NCBI GenBank assembly: GCA_035578175.1
Contig: JAQMRL010000001.1
Location: forward strand, 184,523,283-184,587,282
Direction of reading: 5' to 3'
Source of the DNA: Catonia carolina
Lineage: Eukaryota; Arthropoda; Insecta; Hemiptera; Achilidae
Length of the DNA: 64,000 bases
The first letter of the stretch is position 1. Each line of letters starts with the position of its first letter. The notes under the pieces were generated by a model that did not search any database, was not told the origin of the DNA, and saw nothing but the letters and a program-made list of their open reading frames with translations. This document shows, piece after piece, positions 46,697 to 59,469 of this stretch. The position numbers and the translations under genes were made by a program.

Positions 46697-47330
46697 TTAT
46701 ATCGTCGTCGTCGTCTTCATGGATTAGGCTATTCAAGCCTGTTCCGGCGTCCATCTTTTCCTCGGCCTACCAATATTTCTCTTTCCGATTGGTTTATAGA
46801 GCAGTGCAGATCGAGGGAGGCGGTCTTGTGACATTCTTACAACATGATCTGACCAATTTTTCCTGTAGGTTCTCAATATGCTCAAGAGTGGCTGGGCATC
46901 ACACTCTCTACTTATCTCCTCATTTCGGATTCTATCCTCTCTTGTACAACCTTTCACCTGCCTCAGGAATCGCATTTCTGCTGCCTGAATTTTTGATTCT
47001 TGTTTCTTTGTAAGGACCCATGTCTCGCTTCCATAAGCCAATGCTGGGATCGCCATTACTTTATAAAATTTGAGCAGGGTATTCTTTCTAGCTCTACTCC
47101 TGAGGGATCGGTTTATTGCCCCACATATCATGTTGAACCTCGATATTTTTTGTTGAGGATCCCGGTCATAATCATGCGTTATGTCACATCCCAAGTATTT
47201 AAAATTTGACACTTGCTCCAAGATTTTGTTTTCGACTACTATTTTAGATCTTATAGGCCATTTTCCACGAAAAGCAATGACTTTTGTACAAATAATTGTA
47301 CAGCGTTTGAAATTTTTAGTTGTTCAATTG
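46697..47330 (-). mobile_element. LINE 3' end with partly open frame
   Basis: The - strand frame from 47221 is open for 162 codons: VSNFKYLGCDITHDYD, AIPALAYGSETWVL, AAEMRFLRQVKGCTREDR, NWSDHVVRM and GRPRKRW. These are the RT thumb and C-terminal blocks of a non-LTR element. It ends in a GAC-repeat tail (CGTCGTCGTCGTC on +, 46701-46713). The 5' part with the catalytic core is missing. Confidence 0.85.
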
Positions 47331-47339
47331 GCATGACTG

Positions 47340-48230
47340 TATTAACTGTCGATGTATAAATAGTAAAGCACGCTGTTTTAAAAATGGTAGTCGTTTGCAT
47401 TGATTATTTTATCCCAAGATAAAATTAATTAAGCTGAGTCGGCACTTTTTAACTTCGAATTGAATCTGATGGATATTTTTTCCTGAATCATCTAAAAACT
47501 TTTATGCCGAATATTTAATCTTCGTCATAAATTTTTTTGTTCATTTCACAAAAATGACAGAAGTTCGGTTTAAATTATGATGAATTAGTTAGTCAGTTTA
47601 ATGTTACCACTTCAAATAAATACTAATTTTATGTTTATTAACTATTTCATTTTTTAAATATGATGCACAAAGACAATTTGCATGAATTTGAATTTAAAGT
47701 AGGAGATTGGAAGGGGTGGTTGGAATGTTTCGAAAGGAACTGGCTTTAATACTAAGACACCGGCAATTAATTATCTTATAAATCAGAAACTAATGTCGAG
47801 CTATGTTCTCTCCAGTTACATGAGGCAATCCACGCTCAACCCTCCAACCTCAGTCGCACGAGCAATCCTTTCTTGCCGTCGCTACCTCAACACAACGCCT
47901 CTTCCCATTTCATTCATTATTGCCCTTCCCCACGCCCTTTTCATTCAGTCATTACTTGTACCCTAAACATGATAAATACAAAGTTCGCTATAAATATAAA
48001 ATACGTAAATTATTCCTTGCTAAGACACTTCTCATGTATGAGCCTGTCATCAGTTTTTCAGTGCAATACCTTACTCTTACTACGTTTATATTTTTAAAAC
48101 AAAGAAAGTTTCTAAGACAAACATATTTTTACGTGAGATAAACACTAAGTTATGATTATTTTATATTACACCTAAACTGTTATAATAAATCTTGATGAAT
48201 ACATAGTTATCAATACTAAATTTATTTGAG
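47340..48230. other. intergenic DNA
   Basis: The stretch 47810-47950 is C-rich relative to its surroundings but has no convincing coding signal. Otherwise it is AT-rich with nothing recognised. Confidence 0.5.
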
Positions 48231-48347
48231 GCCGGAAGGAATAAAAACTAGAATGAAGAGTTCTGACGGTTGGACTACAGGAATACACAAAATATTGTCA
48301 CCGGATGGTGACATTTAGTGGCGAGTTGAAACCTTTCATTTTTTGGT

Positions 48348-48363
48348 GGCCCTGCAAAGGGCC
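48348..48363 (-). terminator. histone-type 3' stem-loop
   Basis: On the - strand GGCCCT-TTGC-AGGGCC forms a 6-bp stem with a 4-base loop. It is flanked by AAAC on the 5' side and ACCAAAAAA on the 3' side, the layout of metazoan replication-dependent histone mRNA ends. A purine-rich ATGAAAGG (48332-48339) follows at the distance of a histone downstream element. The loop TTGC departs from the usual TTTC/TTCT by one base. Confidence 0.65.
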
Positions 48364-48365
48364 GT

Positions 48366-48548
48366 TTAAACGGTGGTCGTCTTGATGGGAAGCGTCGGTC
48401 GTAGTCGTCGTGGCGGTCGAGGGGCTGGGCGACACGGCGTGTCGTCGTCCAGCGGAGACGTCATCTTCTTCCCTCGCAGTAGTGCGTCGATGGCGGCTTC
48501 GTCGGATCCGGTGGGCGTAAGGCTCGGTCGAGGGACCACTGTGGGCAT
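48366..48548 (-). CDS. short Pro/Arg-rich ORF ahead of a histone-type 3' end
   Basis: A 60-codon ORF starts MPTVVPRPSLTPTGSDEAA, contains RPAPRPPRRLRP and ends IKTTTV. Its stop lies two bases before the stem-loop at 48348-48363. I do not recognise the protein: it is not H1, H2A, H2B, H3 or H4 in any of the three frames. The local base composition is far GC-richer than the surroundings. A TATA box 193 bp upstream and a CCAAT box make a ~370 nt transcript plausible. An earlier short ATG frame (10 codons, ending at 48587) would precede it on that mRNA. It could be a strongly diverged histone-type gene, a replication-dependent non-histone gene, or a dead relic. Confidence 0.4.
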   Translation of the reverse strand: MPTVVPRPSLTPTGSDEAAIDALLRGKKMTSPLDDDTPCRPAPRPPRRLRPTLPIKTTTV

Positions 48549-48740
48549 CGCTTGCGTCAGCGGGCGATGACGGTCCGGTCGACGGCTTACAGTGTCGGGT
48601 CGGCGAGCGGAAGCATCATCTTCTCTCTTGCGGGGTTGTCGATTAGTCTTCGCTGGAGTCCGGTAGCCGTATGCCGATGGTAGATGTCTTGTCGATGGTG
48701 TCTGTATTGAAATTGAATCTTTCGGCTCAGTGTAGTGCTC

Positions 48741-48855
48741 TTTATATAGTTGCCGAGAGCGCTGTGGTAGAAGGCGGTTATTGGTCTTGGCCTTGATGGT
48801 AAAGGCCTCTGTCGGTACGCCGCCACAAGCCTACCACCCCTCTCGGAACTATTGG
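48741..48855 (-). promoter_or_regulatory. TATA and CCAAT boxes of the GC-rich unit
   Basis: On the - strand CCAAT is at 48851-48855 and TATATAAA at 48748-48741. About 30 bp downstream is an AGATTCAA sequence that could serve as initiator (near 48716). The order and spacing resemble a histone-gene promoter. Confidence 0.5.
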
Positions 48856-48994
48856 CGGCTCTCTCTGACGCTACGTCGGAAGCTTTGATAGCCGGCAGCA
48901 CAGTACTTATTCAATGAGGCGACGGTAATAATATAAATTTTTAAATTTGCAGTAATTAGCAAAGGAAATGAAAAAATATTTTTAATAGTTGCCT

Positions 48995-49290
48995 ATGTCG
49001 CCGCGAGTCAGCTGTGTGATTTTCGGAGACGAGGATTCCGTGAATCAAATTCTAGTAAAAGTAGTTACTATTATGCGTATTTAAGTACTAGATAGTAGTG
49101 TACTTTGAAGGTTGGGCTTAAAATAACTAAGCCTATACTCTCTCAGAAATGGTCAGCCTGAGTCTGTACAAGACTACACCTCACACGTCATACGTATCAT
49201 CTTCATTTCATTGGGTCATGGGGTTGCGTAGGCCTATTGTTCATAAATTGAACAGATTGCAACGTACACACATAAGGGATAAAAAAAGTG
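48995..49290 (+). repeat. S3 SINE, head partly lost
   Basis: It matches 61190-61470, including GTCAGCCTGAGTCTGTACAA and the end GCAACGTACACACATAAGGG. It lies directly upstream, in the - strand sense, of the GC-rich histone-like unit. Confidence 0.72.
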
Positions 49291-49294
49291 GCTA

Positions 49295-52200
49295 AAATTT
49301 CGATTACCCGTCTTTTGCTTATTCGTCGTTCCGTTTTATATCCGTGATGCACAACAGCTGTTAAAGGTGAACAATTTCAAAAACATTTTGATGAAATGAA
49401 AATTTTGTTATGATAAGCGTGACATAGTAGCGTGACCTTCTTATATGTCTTATTATGCGTCAGGGTGCAAACAGAACAGTTTAGTCTTGCAGTAATCTAT
49501 ATACACACAGTGAAGGAATGAATATTGTTAGAAAGGGCTTTGAAATGCATAGAACATAAAAAACTACTGGCAGAAACGCGTTGCATTTACAAAAATGGCG
49601 TAATTTAGTAGTTAGAAAATATAAAACAATAGAAAGAAACATATTGATTACACAATATATGTTAAAAATGCAAGGAAATAGTTAATTAACTAAATAAACG
49701 ATGTTTTTGAATTCAGATATGTGGTAAATATTTATAGTTCTTATTTAATTTTCGATAGCATTTGTTTATCTGGAATTTAGGATAATTTTAATAGCATGTA
49801 CAACAAGAGGCATATGAATTTCCTACAGAACTTTATTTATTTATTTATTTACTGACAGTACACATAAATATAATTTAATTATTTTCAACATTTATGAAGT
49901 TTTTAAATAATTTGTGTACATAATTCCTAATCTAAGTCTAATAATTCTATTTCTCTGTTTCATTTTCAGGTTTTAACGTAATTTTTCAGTTATTATTTTG
50001 CTTATTTATTCGTAAATGGGGATTAGATAGTATAAAACTTGCATCAAAAATATAAAAAGGTTTCTTTGTACACTTCCACTTAACCCGACTTCTCCGATCA
50101 TACGAACCCAGCCCTCCCATTTATTACGGATATTCAAGGTTTTACTGTAATTCTGTAAATTAAACATTACAAGTTCTTGGCCTTTAAAATTTAAAGGAAA
50201 AATAAACTGGTATTGTAGTGAAGGATAGAAAATTTTGTTCATAAATTCAGGTGAATAACATGTAACAAATTTTTGTAAATAAGTTCAATGAATCATCAAG
50301 GAAACGAGGTAAGAGTGTTTGATATATTAAATGAAATAAATTTTGCAGCGTAACTACTTGTATTTTTAGACGAAAGTGATGGTTATGCCACCTGCAGTAC
50401 GGAGAGAAACGTTTTATTATGGTATTTGACAGCACACACAGTTAAGCCGACCTGAAGATGAAAGTTGAATGCGTTCCTACGGGATATCACTTGCTGGCTG
50501 ATGTTTCCTCCCTTTTGCTGTTTTCTATCCCAACTTTTAATATATTCTCTGTCCCAGAAGACTTTTGATAACGCCAGCGAAGAGAGACTGCCATGTGCTG
50601 CTAATGGATTTCAAAACACTGCATTATACACACAACGCATACGACGCTGCTCCTCAGGCAGCGTCTGAGTTTGCTTATTCGTACACGCGCGCACACGGTT
50701 ATAACACATTCATGAACAATATTAAACAAATATATGACTGACTCTTTTTATTGAAATGATAAAAAAATTATTTTCTGCGTGAAATATGTGTTTTAAAGGA
50801 TTAATTTTCCTTCACGTAAGTCATAAATAAATTCACCTGTTTTGTATCACGGAAAAGTCCAAAAAGAACAAATAAACTTGTGCGCACTTCTACAAAAGAA
50901 TATTTTTATTAAGATTTCGCATACGGTATCATCCGACGTTCAGTCAGCTTCGGGACGGTATGATGCAGAATAATAAGTTACTACTTTACTAACCTATGAT
51001 TCGGGCTAGTCAAACGGTCATTGGTAAAATTTCTCTTAAAGAATAAACACATTACATTCTCAATACTCGGATATTTTACACTATATAATTCTTTCATTTT
51101 CGTATGTATAGAGGGGTGTGCCCTTCACTCTTCGTAGAAGGTCTAATTCTTATAACACTTTTTGGTGTAAGATGCATATTCACTTCACTTGCCAAACGCA
51201 ATACAAACTGTTTCAGAAAAATTTAAAAGAATTTCCTCACTCATTACCAAAATACATTTAAATATTAAATGTTTTCATGTTTTATCTACCTTAACTCAAT
51301 GACCCGTGCGTTTACAAAATAATAATCTACGAAAATAATTAAGATAACCGAGTTTTCATTATACCTTAAGTTTATATTAATCGTACAGACAGGTACAATA
51401 AACTTTCGCTGATGCTTTTGCAGACGTAAAAAATTACCAAGACGATTGATATTATCAATAAATGAATGTTACTCTCTAAGGGATAATTTTAGGAGGAGAT
51501 AATTTTTTAAACTAGTTTTTTAGGTATATGTTTAGATTAAGCCATTCAAAAAGTAGAATTGCTTAACCGCTTTGTATGCCAAATCCAACCCCATTAATTT
51601 CACATTTTTTTTGACATATATTCAACCATATGGGACGCAAACATTTTTTATACCTTTAGAGATAAAAGAAAAGAGATTGAATTTTAGTCCATCATAGGTA
51701 TTCAACCACTACAAAGCGACGCCCTGGTGCAATGAGTTTCTCTGCTGTAGAGTTTTAAATAATTTGAATTTGTTTATTAAACCATATTTTACATTATAGG
51801 GTCTTGTTAAGACCTGCTTCTTGTCAACATGTTCCCGTATAGTTGATACAGTTTTTAAAATAAATAAAAAAATATGAAATAGTTATAAATTACTTAACCA
51901 AATTAAAGAATTATTAAACATTAATAAAATAATATGTAAAGTACTGAAGCGGTGAAATATGGAAAATGTTAAAAACAAAATATACAAGAATATAAAAAAT
52001 TAGTACATTAAATAAATTAGTTTGTTAATATGAGATTTAAGTAAACAATTACAAAAAACCAATCACTTTTTAATATAAAACTAAATAAAATATAAATGTA
52101 AAAATGAAATAATATTATAACGATAATTATTACGTAGGGTATAATGATAATTAAATATAATAATAATAATCTTTCTAAATATAAATATTACAAACATTTT

Positions 52201-53440
52201 CAAAACAAAAATACAAATAGAAAACACATTTTTTTTACAGAAATTCTATGGAAATATTAATAAAACAAACATTACATTTTAGATTTGCAGAAACAAATTC
52301 AAACAGAAACATAAAAAAAATGAAAAAATAAATGTATACAAACTATAATGCATTAACAATCATTCATATTAGATATACGAGTAGGAGAAAATGACCTAAA
52401 CAACAATGGGTAAAAGCCATGTCCTAGGGTAAATATTGTTGTTCTTTTATCCATTGACATAACGCAATGGTTGATATTACAATACAAAACTGTAGCTTTA
52501 AAACCATGAAATTATTAAAAGAACCCGAAGAGGAAATAAACTATAATCTAAAATATAATAAAACTAATTAATTAATAACTGAAAAATATGATCTATACTA
52601 AGAACGAAAGATTTAGGCGGGTCGAGTTCTCGCTCGTGTATCCCTTCCACTACCTCTTATGTACTCATAGACTCTCCTTACCCTCTTTACAGTGTTACAA
52701 GTACTAGTACATTGTTTTTACGTGTTAGACTGAATAAAAGTAGTTTATTCACTGTAATTTTTCATTTACGCAGTTGAATAATAAATGATATTAATCAAGT
52801 AGGCCTATAAATAGAATTGTATAACAAATATCCCGATGAGATTATTATGATTCACATAAAAATTAATGAAACATTGGGAAAATAATCACAACCTAACCGA
52901 ATAACTACTTAAGGTTATAATATTTAACCGAACTGAATTTCACGTCCAGTAATCTTGGCAATACTAAACGCCAACTGACCGACCAACCGGTCTACTTGTA
53001 GGCTATAATTGTATTGGTTTGTTCTCCATTATAATATTTTTGACTATCTATAATACTGTAGATTTATAAACTCATTATTGTGTGCGGTTATAAACGCACA
53101 CAATAAAGAAATTGTAGCATTATAGCAGCACTGAAGCCAATAAATTATTGATGTAGACAAAAGTTACATGTCTGGGCGACTCGCAAATAATAAACAGCCT
53201 TCCGTATTTTATTTTCATTTTGATTATAAAGTCATAACAAACTTATTACATTACATCACATTACAACAATGTTTATACCAAACTTTGTTTTTTTGTAATT
53301 TTGAATCCACGCAATTGAATTATTTATTTTGAAAAGTTATATCATCTACATTAATCGTATTGTGTGAAACTAAAATGTAATATACATCTTGTTTTAATTT
53401 TCGTACGAAATATAAACTTTACAGGTAATAAAATATACGT
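49295..53440. other. AT-rich intergenic DNA
   Basis: Long A/T-dominated stretches (about 51830-52400) without genes, RNA genes or clear transposons. A short ATTT array lies at 49838-49850. Confidence 0.55.
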
Positions 53441-53456
53441 GCAGCAGTCCTGTACT

Positions 53457-53849
53457 CTGCCCATAACAGACAGGTGGAGTGTCAAATTATTTACACTCAA
53501 TCTGTTTGTTGCAGGGCTAAAATAAATAGTTCTGTTTCTTATCACATGGTCAGCCAATTGAATGACTGAATCATTTAAGAGCAGAAGAGGTAGAGGTGTA
53601 AAAGACACTAATCAGAGTTATCTCCTCTGAAAGTAATGAATTTCATTATACAGCCAGACCCTGTGGTGAATGAAGTGAAGGTGTCATTTGCAGAGTGGAA
53701 AATATGTGCTTTTCAGAGGGCCCGGCATGCTGATAAGCGTACTTTTCCACTCAGTGAGGAAGGCATGGTAAACCACCTCACTCCTCGTTTTACTTAGTAA
53801 AACCTCTACAGGTTCAAACCAGCCTTTTGGCTGATGACCTAAACAACAA
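53457..53849 (+). repeat. ~395-bp retroposon family, copy 4
   Basis: Full-length copy in + orientation ending in an AAC-repeat tail. The perfect duplication CAGTCCTGTACT occurs at 53445-53456 and 53850-53861. It is nearly identical to copy 2, so both are young. Confidence 0.88.
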
Positions 53850-55074
53850 CAGTCCTGTACTAGATATTATTATAAGTGGAGTACATTATTAGAGCGTAAA
53901 TATTGAAGTAAACTTTAAAATAAGGTATAAGTTAATACCTACACAAAAACAGGTGTATTAGTCAACAAGAGCAGAAAGAGAGGAGAAATTGCTCGACTGG
54001 TGGGAGTGGCAAGGTGAGGAAGTAGCGAAGTACACAGTAAACTCCCACCCGCCTAAATTTATCGTGATTATTATAGTAAACTAAAAAAAAAACATAAATT
54101 AGTGGCCAATATTTATTATCATTTCTATGTTTTCTTTTTCGTAGGTTTCTTACCATTCCTGTAAACTAATTTTATATTGCCTATTGTTTAAGTTCTTTAA
54201 ACTGTTAGTTTTTAGAGTTCTAAATGCTTCAATAATAAGTTTTAGAGTTACAAATTGTCAATTTTATAGTTAAAATCTGTCAAATGTAGATGAAGATAGG
54301 CCAATAATTAGAATACTTGTATGTACTAGTTTTATAGAAAGTTAAGTGACAAAATGTAGCTTTCGCTGGAGGTAGGAATCGATCTCTGAAACTTTTCATT
54401 ATTATGGAGCTTAGAATATGAAAATAGAGCAAGAAAATGAATAGATATTGCAACAAAGATCGAGAACTGTTAAGTTGCTGTCTATTATTAATTAACTTAA
54501 TTACCGACCTGAAACACATACGAGATAAAAAATGATTATTCATTTAAAGCGTCAGTTCAACAATAAAATATGTTTTAATGCAATCTCAGTATTCCATTTT
54601 ATTTGATGCGAGGTTCAAATCAAACTCACTTATATATCTCACTAGGCTATAAAAGAATTTGAATAAGGATGTTAGGAGTAAAAATTTCATTTGTAACAAA
54701 AGGAAATCAAATGAAGTGATATCTATTTATAACGACAAGATTTTCCATACATAGATATAAAACGTAAAAGGAAAAATTTTAGATATACAAAAGGCTTTCA
54801 TCTTTCCTCACAACGAGAAAAGAAGATTACCGCTGTTATCTTTTTCTGTGATAAGAAATCTTCTTTATCAGTAATACCTCATGTATATGCTTACTTGTAT
54901 TATCCTACCGGCTCACCAAAGTCTGTTTCCAGGAATCATCAATTATTTGACAGTATCTAATTTCGTAACGAAAATATCTACAAAAGAAAATTTTGAAAAC
55001 CCCGAAATGATAAATTATAGTTTTAATTTGTGTTTAACACTTATTAACTATGTTTCTTAAGCTATTTTACTTAG

Positions 55075-55443
55075 TAGTACCGGGTTACCCAGCTTTGCTC
55101 GGTTGCAGGTTATATGATCGATTTCCAAAAAGAATGGTAATAAAATGGGTTGATAATAGATGAGCCATTAATAGAGTTCTGACGTAGTCTTTATATTTAA
55201 AATACCGTTTATTTGTTTACTATTTCATCTGTTGTTTTTTATTTATTACATCTGTAGCCAGCCTATTGTTCTAATTATATTTATTCATTTAGCAAGTTAA
55301 CGATTTTTTTGCAAATATGAGAAGTAACGCAATTTATTTGAAGACCCTGAAAACCCCTATACACGAATTTCCAGGAAAATCGTTAGACCCGTTTTCGAGA
55401 ATAGTTGGACATACACACCTACATACATACAAGTTGTATAGTA
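55075..55443 (+). repeat. probable dispersed repeat, GGGTTACCCAGCTTTGCTCG type
   Basis: It opens with a phrase common in arthropod repeats and closes with a CATACACACCTACATACATAC run before TTAA. I cannot assign it to a class. It directly abuts the TTAA element at 55448. Confidence 0.4.
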
Positions 55444-55502
55444 TTAACCCTTTCAGTGGCGAAACAATTATTTAAAAGTTTGACGTAAAGCCATTAAATG
55501 GG

Positions 55503-55586
55503 AATAAGGGTGTACAAAAAGTGCCAGCCCTTATTTTGACAACTAATAAGGGTGTACAAAAAGTGCCTGCCCTTATTTTGACAACT
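55503..55586. repeat. 42-bp tandem duplication
   Basis: Two adjacent units (55503-55544 and 55545-55586) differ at one base. Each unit contains AATAAGGG and CCCTTATT, so each can form a hairpin. Confidence 0.92.
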
Positions 55587-55719
55587 TTCAGGCGTGAGCC
55601 TCCCATTGCCAACTAAAATTTCAACGTTACAGAAAAATAAAATTTCCTGCTAAAAATTAATTTTTATTTCCTTCATAAAAGAAAGAAATCGTTCTAACAC
55701 TAAAATAATTCAAAATAGT

Positions 55720-55897
55720 TTTTTTTTAGTTTATTTAAAGTCGCATCGACAGCTTGGTAATTAGCGACTACTATGGGTTTTGGTACCTTAACGGTGGTTT
55801 TAACGTGTTAAAATTTTCAGACCCTAGCCGGGAATCGAACCCGGGAACTTTCGCTTTGCAGGCTAGTGCTCTAGTCACTACGCCACGGAGGTGGTTT
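55720..55897 (-). repeat. tRNA-derived SINE, family S2, nested
   Basis: In - orientation it has a B box (GGTTCGATTCCCGG) and the tail AAGTCGCATCGACAGCTTGG (on +). It lies inside the TTAA element at 55448-56067, so it inserted later than that element. Confidence 0.8.
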
Positions 55898-57214
55898 CAA
55901 ATTACATTATTCCATTAATTTTTGTTCAAAAGTTATTTTTGTAGTAAATGTTTGGTTATCCGGATTTTGGCACTTTATGGATGACTTACCGATGTCTGGT
56001 GAACCGGATGTTGTCACTACGTAAAATATATAGACGTCCTGTTTTCCGGACATTGGTACTGAAAGGATTAAAGGATAAAGTTAAAAATTCTAGTGGTACA
56101 TCAGAACAATGTGTATATTCAATACCGGAAAAAATAAGTAATTATTTTCACGAGTTCCAGTGTAAAGAACTACCGAAAATACAAACGAATCATTTATAAG
56201 TAGGTCTATATAGCTTTTTTGAGTGTTTTTAAATAGTTATGGTTTCTTGAAAGTACAGTTCGTTACATAGTCTATGCAATAATAAAGTTCCTTAGAATTT
56301 TCTTTACATAGGCCTATCGTATACGTAAGGCCTATTTGCCGATTTCAGAACTCTTTTGGAAGGTTTTCCAAATATTACGAGTATTTATTATTTTTAGAAT
56401 GGCAGCCCTTTTCTACCACATAGGAGCAAGTGGTAAAAATTCAATTAGTTTAACTTTTTTTTAGATGTCATTGAAGAATGTTTATACCGATTTTTGTATT
56501 TATTGCTTTTTTGGAAAGGTATAGAAATAGAATGCATTATTAGATTAAATGTACAAAGTAATCACAACCTTTACCCCTGAAAGTTGCTGAAATGTAAGTG
56601 CTATTATCAATCCAAGATTTAGCAAAAAAGTAATTTTTTCCAAAAATATGTTTTCCTAGGTTTTATTATTTGAAACCTTGTTAATTTTGTGGTATAATTA
56701 CTTTTTCTATATTCGAACAAATAACCTCTCAAAAAAGTTTTCCATGAAACAGTGACACGTGAAATATCAGCTGTCAACACACAAAAAATTGCATTTTTCG
56801 AAGTACTTTACTTGGCTCAAGAAAATGATAGTTCTTTCATAAACCACTAACCTAACCTGACCTAACACATTTCTTTCTGTATTTAGATCTGTATTCAACC
56901 ACCAGACAGTTACCCGTAGGCCGTAGTTTGTATACTGTTTTAGTTGTTTGAGGTTGTGTGTTCGTGGCAAAAAGTTTGGTTTCTTTTTGTTTATTCGATT
57001 TAGAGTGTGTATGCTTTCATGATTTTATGAATTTTGTTCATTGAATTTAAACATTGTACTGATAATTTGGTAGAAACAAATTTTCAAAGTAGAACAATGA
57101 TAGTTTTGTAATTAGTTTAATTATGTCTGCCCTTTTCCAAGTTTGGTGCAGTAAAAGTCAGTAGGCTACATTATTATATTTAAAATTTTTTATAGATTAT
57201 ACTTTGATTTATCG

Positions 57215-57435
57215 GAGTCAATGGCGCCAACATTTGGAACGGATGCCAGAGGAGAGAATACCTCTAAAAGTGACGGAATATGTTCCAGTTGGAAGAAGGG
57301 AGGTGGGAAGACCTCGAAGACGATGGCAGTAGTTGAGATGTAAGGGTTGGAATGTCTCGTGTTTCTGTAGACGTGCAGGATGGTTTGTGAGTTCGGAACA
57401 GGCTAATGCCTAATCCTTGATAGTAAGAAGAAGGA
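57215..57435 (+). mobile_element. LINE 3' end remnant
   Basis: Frames read HIWRMPEERIPLKVTEYVPV then GRREVGRPRRRW. That is the last conserved block before the 3' UTR of R1/jockey- or RTE-like insect LINEs. It ends in an AGAAGAAGGAG tail. No RT core remains. Confidence 0.75.
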
Positions 57436-58559
57436 GAAGACTTTGATTTATTGTTTATTTTTAGTTTTGTGTATTTTTTGTAGTTGTTTATTTTAATATG
57501 GGTAAAAAACAGTCAATTGTGAAAAGTCACCGCTGGGTGATTCATCAATAAAAAAAACTTAAATTTACATAAATACAGTTGTTTTATTAACTTACAGTTG
57601 TGGTTGCTTCTGAATAAGAACAAAAATGTATGTATTGTATAAAAAAAGTTGAAGGAATTTTAATAACTTTTAAATTAAGTTAAGAAATTGTTCTTCAACT
57701 TTTGTTTTTAAGAATATTTTTGCCGTAGGGTTCTTCTCCTTATTCATTCTGTAATTACAGAAAAAAACAATTTCGATGCAGTTTTTCATATAAAATTAGA
57801 AATAGTGGCTATAAACTAAATCTGACAAAAACATGAAAGACAAAGTAGTTGAAGTATCTTTCAAAAGTTTGCTACCATTCATATTTTTACAAGTGCTTTT
57901 GGTAGAAAATTAAGACTAATATTCAATTTCTTAAATTTTCAGATTTCTTGAAAGAGAGTAGAGCTCTTTGTAAAAGTGCTCCTAGGGATACCACTTAAAA
58001 GCAATAAAGGAAAGAAATTTAATAAAAGTCATTAGAGCCGTTTTTGAGGAGAAATTTTTGTATTTAATATTATCGTTCTGTCACCATAGTTCTAATATTT
58101 AAATATTTTAAAGAATTCTAACTTTCTTTGGGTAAGAACTTGAAAAGATTTCTCTAATTAAGAACAGTTTCAAATTCAAAGTTTCAGGGAAGAAATGAAG
58201 TTAAAAAAAATGCTTGACTTCCGAAGAATGTTTCGGTCGTTTTTCGTCAAAATCGTAAAATAATATATCTGCAGTAAAAAAATCCGCTGTTAAAAACGCG
58301 TTTTAAAATTTTTGAGATATTTTCTACCCCAAAGAAAGGAAAGAGCTCAAACAGTTAATTTAATTTGTATTTTTTGGTAGCTGAACATCAGTTTCCATTT
58401 TATCGAAAACTTATGAAAATGAATAAATCTATATGCTCATAAAAGTCAAGCTTCTCATATTAAGTGGTAAAATTATACGCTTGATTTATGATTATTATTT
58501 GTTATATTTTTTCTACATTCGGAACTATTGTGGAGGGTATTTTTTCTTACAGTTGCAAA

Positions 58560-59460
58560 GATAAAAGGTAAAAGAAAACGAGATGCATGTCAAGGTGTTC
58601 GTCAGAGGAGTCCTCTGTCACCAATTTCGTTCAGTTTATGTCTTGACGCCATCATTGAGGAATGGAATAACGTTATGCAAAAAGGGGTTTCGTGAGCTCG
58701 AACTCTTTAAAGGTTTTGACTACCTCTGATGTTTGGTGTCGTTTGCGGAGCATGAGGATGATTTGGAAAAGTCATTATGTATATTTAATTTAACTGCTGA
58801 GCAATGTAACCTTCTGATGTTTTTTGGACACAAAGGTGAAAGGGTCCAGGGGTATTGATTTATCTAAGAAGAAAAGTAGTTCTGAATGATAAAATATTAC
58901 AACAGGTGTATTCGTTTGTTTACTTGGAATCTGATGTGTCTTATGTGCAATTACTAGATGCTGAATTCAATTGAAGAAGTTTCAGAGTCTAATAATACAC
59001 CTTGAGGAAAACTCTAGTCGTTAAAGTACGGAAAAAGATTTGTACAATTTTACCACACCTGAGTTCTGCTTATTCTGCTGTATGGTTTAGAGTGATGAAC
59101 CCTGACTGCTTAGCAGATATCAAGGTTTGGTAGAAGCTACTGAGAAGAGATTTTTCAGACCGTTAGCGGGGTACCGCTTGCTGGACTATAGGAAATGAAG
59201 ATATTAGGCATGAACTTGGTGTGGCAGGAGTGATAAAAACTGTTCGAAAATCCAAGCAAGAGTGGTATAGTCATTTGTTAAGGATGCCTGATGTTCGAAC
59301 ACCGAAACAGTGTTTACCTACAAGCCAACGGGACTAAATGGTATTGGACGACCTCGGAAAAGATGGGCATCCTAATTTCTTCATGAAATAGCAGGCCACT
59401 AAGTTTTGAAGCTGGACCAAGCCAGGAGGCCTAATCCGTATATTGTTTATGATGACGATA
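58560..59460 (+). mobile_element. heavily decayed LINE (reverse transcriptase to 3' end)
   Basis: Three degraded blocks occur in order: QGVRQRSPLSPISFSLCLDA (RT palm), a YSFVYLESDV thumb, and a C-terminal part with an intact-looking 3' end and a GATGACGATAAT tail near 59449-59463. Stops and frameshifts are frequent. Confidence 0.7.
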
Positions 59461-59469
59461 ATATTTTTT

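Larger units (their letters stand above)
55448..56067. mobile_element. TTAA-flanked piggyBac-like element carrying a nested SINE
   Basis: TTAA at 55444-55447 and 56068-56071 borders ends CCCTTTCAGTGGCG and (complement) TCCTTTCAGTACCA. Inside are a 42-bp tandem duplication (55503-55586) and a tRNA-derived SINE (about 55720-55897). No transposase is recognisable. Confidence 0.6.

Noticed and set aside
48587..48901. A 104-codon - strand frame over the GC-rich region
   Set aside because: It runs through the CCAAT and TATA boxes of the predicted promoter and resembles no known protein. GC-rich DNA gives long chance frames.
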